DNA of 50,263 bases from Bacteroidales bacterium (GTDB lineage Bacteria > Bacteroidota > Bacteroidia > Bacteroidales > P3): positions 1-50,263 of the forward strand of contig JAKSML010000009.1 in NCBI GenBank assembly GCA_024400665.1, given 5' to 3'. The position numbers and the translations under genes are program-made. Below, in pieces: positions 48,724-50,263 of this stretch (the stretch's first letter is position 1; each line of letters starts with the position of its first letter). A model generated the notes under the pieces. That model saw only the letters and a list, made by a program, of their open reading frames with translations. It was not told where the DNA came from and did not search any database.

Positions 48724-48729
48724 AGTGTA

Positions 48730-48774
48730 GATAATTGATAATTTATAATTATAATTGAGAATTGGGACGAAGCC
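48730..48774. repeat. heptamer tract plus GGACGAAGCC core
   Basis: Five tandem heptamers (GATAATT twice, TATAATT, ATAATTG, AGAATTG) run straight into GGACGAAGCC, followed by AAACCTTCAAATCC. The module occupies the gap between the hydrogenase-like gene and the DRTGG gene. Confidence 0.7.
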
Positions 48775-48807
48775 AAACCTTCAAATCCACCAATCTTCAA
48801 ATCTTTA

Positions 48808-50178
48808 TTACTTAGAGTCGTCTATGCGGTCGGGACCCCATATCTCGGTCATGCACTTGGTGCATTGCTCGGGGGTGGTGCGGCCTTGCTGCTGCAGGTG
48901 ATTGCGGTAGAAGACGCAGCCGTGCATGTCGGCCTTGTCGCAGACCACATCGGTGGCGAAGGCCTCGCAGGTGGGAGCGCCACAAAGGCCGCAATCGACC
49001 TGTGGGAGGACGGCCTTGGTCTTGTCAATCCGCTCCATCTTCTCGAGTGCCTTGCCGATATCCTCGTCGAGCACCATCATGGAACGTGCCTCGGCGGGCT
49101 GGGCTTTGGCCTGCTCGATGAGGTAGTCCTTGTACTTGTCCATCTCGCGGTCGCGGGGCATCTCGCCGTTGCGCTCGCGTTCGGCAGCCTTGCGGGCACG
49201 GGCATACATGCGTTCGCCGCAAAGGAAGCGGTTGTCGCAGGTGAAGAGGGCGCCAGCACAGGACTGGTCGCAGGCGCGTAGCTCAAGGAACTCAACGCCC
49301 TCGACCTCATCGTTTTCGAGCTTGTCGAGGAAGTCCATGACGTTCTGTATGCCGTCGATAGCGTAGGAGCGCTTGGCCCAGCACACGCGGCGTTCGCCGT
49401 TGGTGAGGGTGGAGAGGATGGCGTCGGCCGAGAGCCTGGGGGTGCGGAGAAGAGGGAAGACGTAGTCCTTGCCCTGCTCCTTAATCTTTTTGAGGACGCG
49501 GTTGTAGAGCGAGTCCATGTTGATGATGCCGTCGATGATGGACTGTTCCTCGCCCACGGGGGCTTTGACGGCGGCTATCTTGGCGGCGCAGGGGGTGATG
49601 TAGAAGAGGCCCACCTCCTCGCGAGGGATGCCCTGCTCCTGGAGCACCTTGACGGCGTAGGATGCCGTGATGTCGAGGGGCGCCTTGACGGGGATGATGT
49701 TATCGACGAGGGAGGGGTATTTGATTTGTATCATGCGGACGATGGCGGGGCAGAAGCTGGAGATGAGCGGCAGGTTGTCCTGATGGGTGAGGGCGTAGGC
49801 CCGCTTGGCTTCGGCATAGGTGGCGGAGGCGGACTCAACCTCGAAGACGTGCTTGAAGCCCAGGTCTTTGAGGGCGGCGTAGATGCGCGAGACGCGGATT
49901 TCCGTGGGAAACTGTCCGAGGAATACCGAGGGGATGAGCGCCACGGAGTGGGAGTAGCGGTGGATGTTGTCGAAGTCGTCTTGCTTGACATAGATGGCCT
50001 TCGTGGGACAGGTCTCGTGGCACTTGCCGCAGTCGATGCAGCGATGCTCCTGTATGTAGGCTTTCCCGCCACGTATTCGGATGGCCTCGGTAGGGCATAT
50101 CTTCATACAATGAGAGCATCCGATACACTGTTCGTGGTCGATTTCCAAAGCGTGGTAGAAAGTATTATTGCCATCCAT
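48808..50178 (-). CDS. [FeFe]-hydrogenase-like iron-sulfur protein with atypical H-cluster motifs
   Basis: The 456-residue protein begins with two 4Fe-4S ferredoxin motifs (CIGCSHCMKICP at about 18-29, CIDCGKCHETCP at about 46-57). A hydrogenase large-subunit C-terminal domain follows at about 80-350. Its H-cluster loops are altered: SSFCP instead of TSCCP at about 140, TPCAAK without the usual Glu at about 195, and RACDQSCAG at about 301. A further cluster motif, CGLCGAPTC, lies near 397. Such proteins belong to the putative sensory or non-catalytic hydrogenase groups. It leads a leftward gene set with DRTGG, PHP, HATPase and helicase, suggesting redox or H2 sensing rather than H2 turnover. 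Confidence 0.9.
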   Translation of the reverse strand: MDGNNTFYHALEIDHEQCIGCSHCMKICPTEAIRIRGGKAYIQEHRCIDCGKCHETCPTKAIYVKQDDFDNIHRYSHSVALIPSVFLGQFPTEIRVSRIYAALKDLGFKHVFEVESASATYAEAKRAYALTHQDNLPLISSFCPAIVRMIQIKYPSLVDNIIPVKAPLDITASYAVKVLQEQGIPREEVGLFYITPCAAKIAAVKAPVGEEQSIIDGIINMDSLYNRVLKKIKEQGKDYVFPLLRTPRLSADAILSTLTNGERRVCWAKRSYAIDGIQNVMDFLDKLENDEVEGVEFLELRACDQSCAGALFTCDNRFLCGERMYARARKAAERERNGEMPRDREMDKYKDYLIEQAKAQPAEARSMMVLDEDIGKALEKMERIDKTKAVLPQVDCGLCGAPTCEAFATDVVCDKADMHGCVFYRNHLQQQGRTTPEQCTKCMTEIWGPDRIDDSK

Positions 50179-50215
50179 AGTCCGAATAATTTTATGTTAC
50201 AAAAATATTTAAGGT

Positions 50216-50260
50216 GGGTTCTATAAATTCATTTTTTAGCCTCCTGAATGGGCAGAACCC
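50216..50260. repeat. inverted repeat at the window edge
   Basis: GGGTTCT and AGAACCC pair, with ATTCA and TGAAT pairing inside, 38 bp upstream of the hydrogenase-like gene. It could be the terminator of a gene beyond the window, an operator, or chance. Confidence 0.4.
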
Positions 50261-50263
50261 GTT

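Overview
The window is chromosomal DNA from a member of the Bacteroidota, most likely an uncultivated, anaerobic, moderately GC-rich Bacteroidales. The evidence is a complete core operon of the type IX secretion system (T9SS: porP, porK, porL, porM, porN plus a second porN), two proteins ending in T9SS type A sorting domains, a T9SS plug protein (DUF5103), a DUF4294 protein, a carboxypeptidase-regulatory-domain TonB receptor, and promoters of the Bacteroidota type (TAnnTTTG at -7, usually TATCTTTGCA). Coding regions are GC-rich at third positions, so many long antisense frames are open but meaningless. Intergenic DNA is AT-rich and full of short repeats. I see no rRNA, CRISPR array, insertion sequence or phage.

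Layout. 0-3.4 kb: a short leftward operon of a sigma-like protein and two small membrane proteins, a repeat-rich spacer, then two small secreted proteins. 3.6-7.1 kb: lysS, a metallo-beta-lactamase-fold hydrolase and ung, rightward. 7.2-10.6 kb: TonB-dependent receptor and holA, leftward. 10.9-17 kb: acyl-CoA ligase, NlpC/P60 peptidase, DUF4294 protein, acyltransferase, and a pair of paralogous two-helix membrane proteins. 17-18.8 kb: about 1 kb of non-coding DNA holding two long direct repeats and a truncated third paralog, two tRNA-Val genes, and a small lipoprotein. 19.1-28.8 kb: a rightward run of T9SS plug, M6 metalloprotease with sorting domain, miaB, PASTA protein, second sorting-domain protein and rluD-type pseudouridine synthase. 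29-37 kb: the leftward T9SS core operon with a tRNA methyltransferase gene at its end. 37.1-43.1 kb: RlpA-like protein, kdsC-type phosphatase, polysaccharide deacetylase-like protein, LD-carboxypeptidase, NCS2 permease, TonB-domain protein. 43.3-44.6 kb: membrane protein plus HTH regulator and a secreted protein. 45-50.2 kb: an atypical [FeFe]-hydrogenase-like iron-sulfur protein with DRTGG, PHP, HATPase and SF1 helicase genes.

How the genes fit together. Secretion dominates: PorK/PorN form the periplasmic ring, PorL/PorM the proton-driven motor, PorP an outer-membrane partner, and the plug protein closes the SprA translocon. The two sorting-domain proteins are predicted cargo, encoded 6-10 kb from the machine. 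Envelope and peptidoglycan functions (NlpC/P60, LD-carboxypeptidase, RlpA, PASTA, KdsC, acyltransferase) surround them. The points most worth a second look are the dispersed heptamer-plus-core modules, the three 11-bp repeat clusters, the paired 150-bp direct repeats beside the truncated membrane-protein paralog, the two long perfect hairpins inside the T9SS operon, and the non-canonical hydrogenase-like locus.
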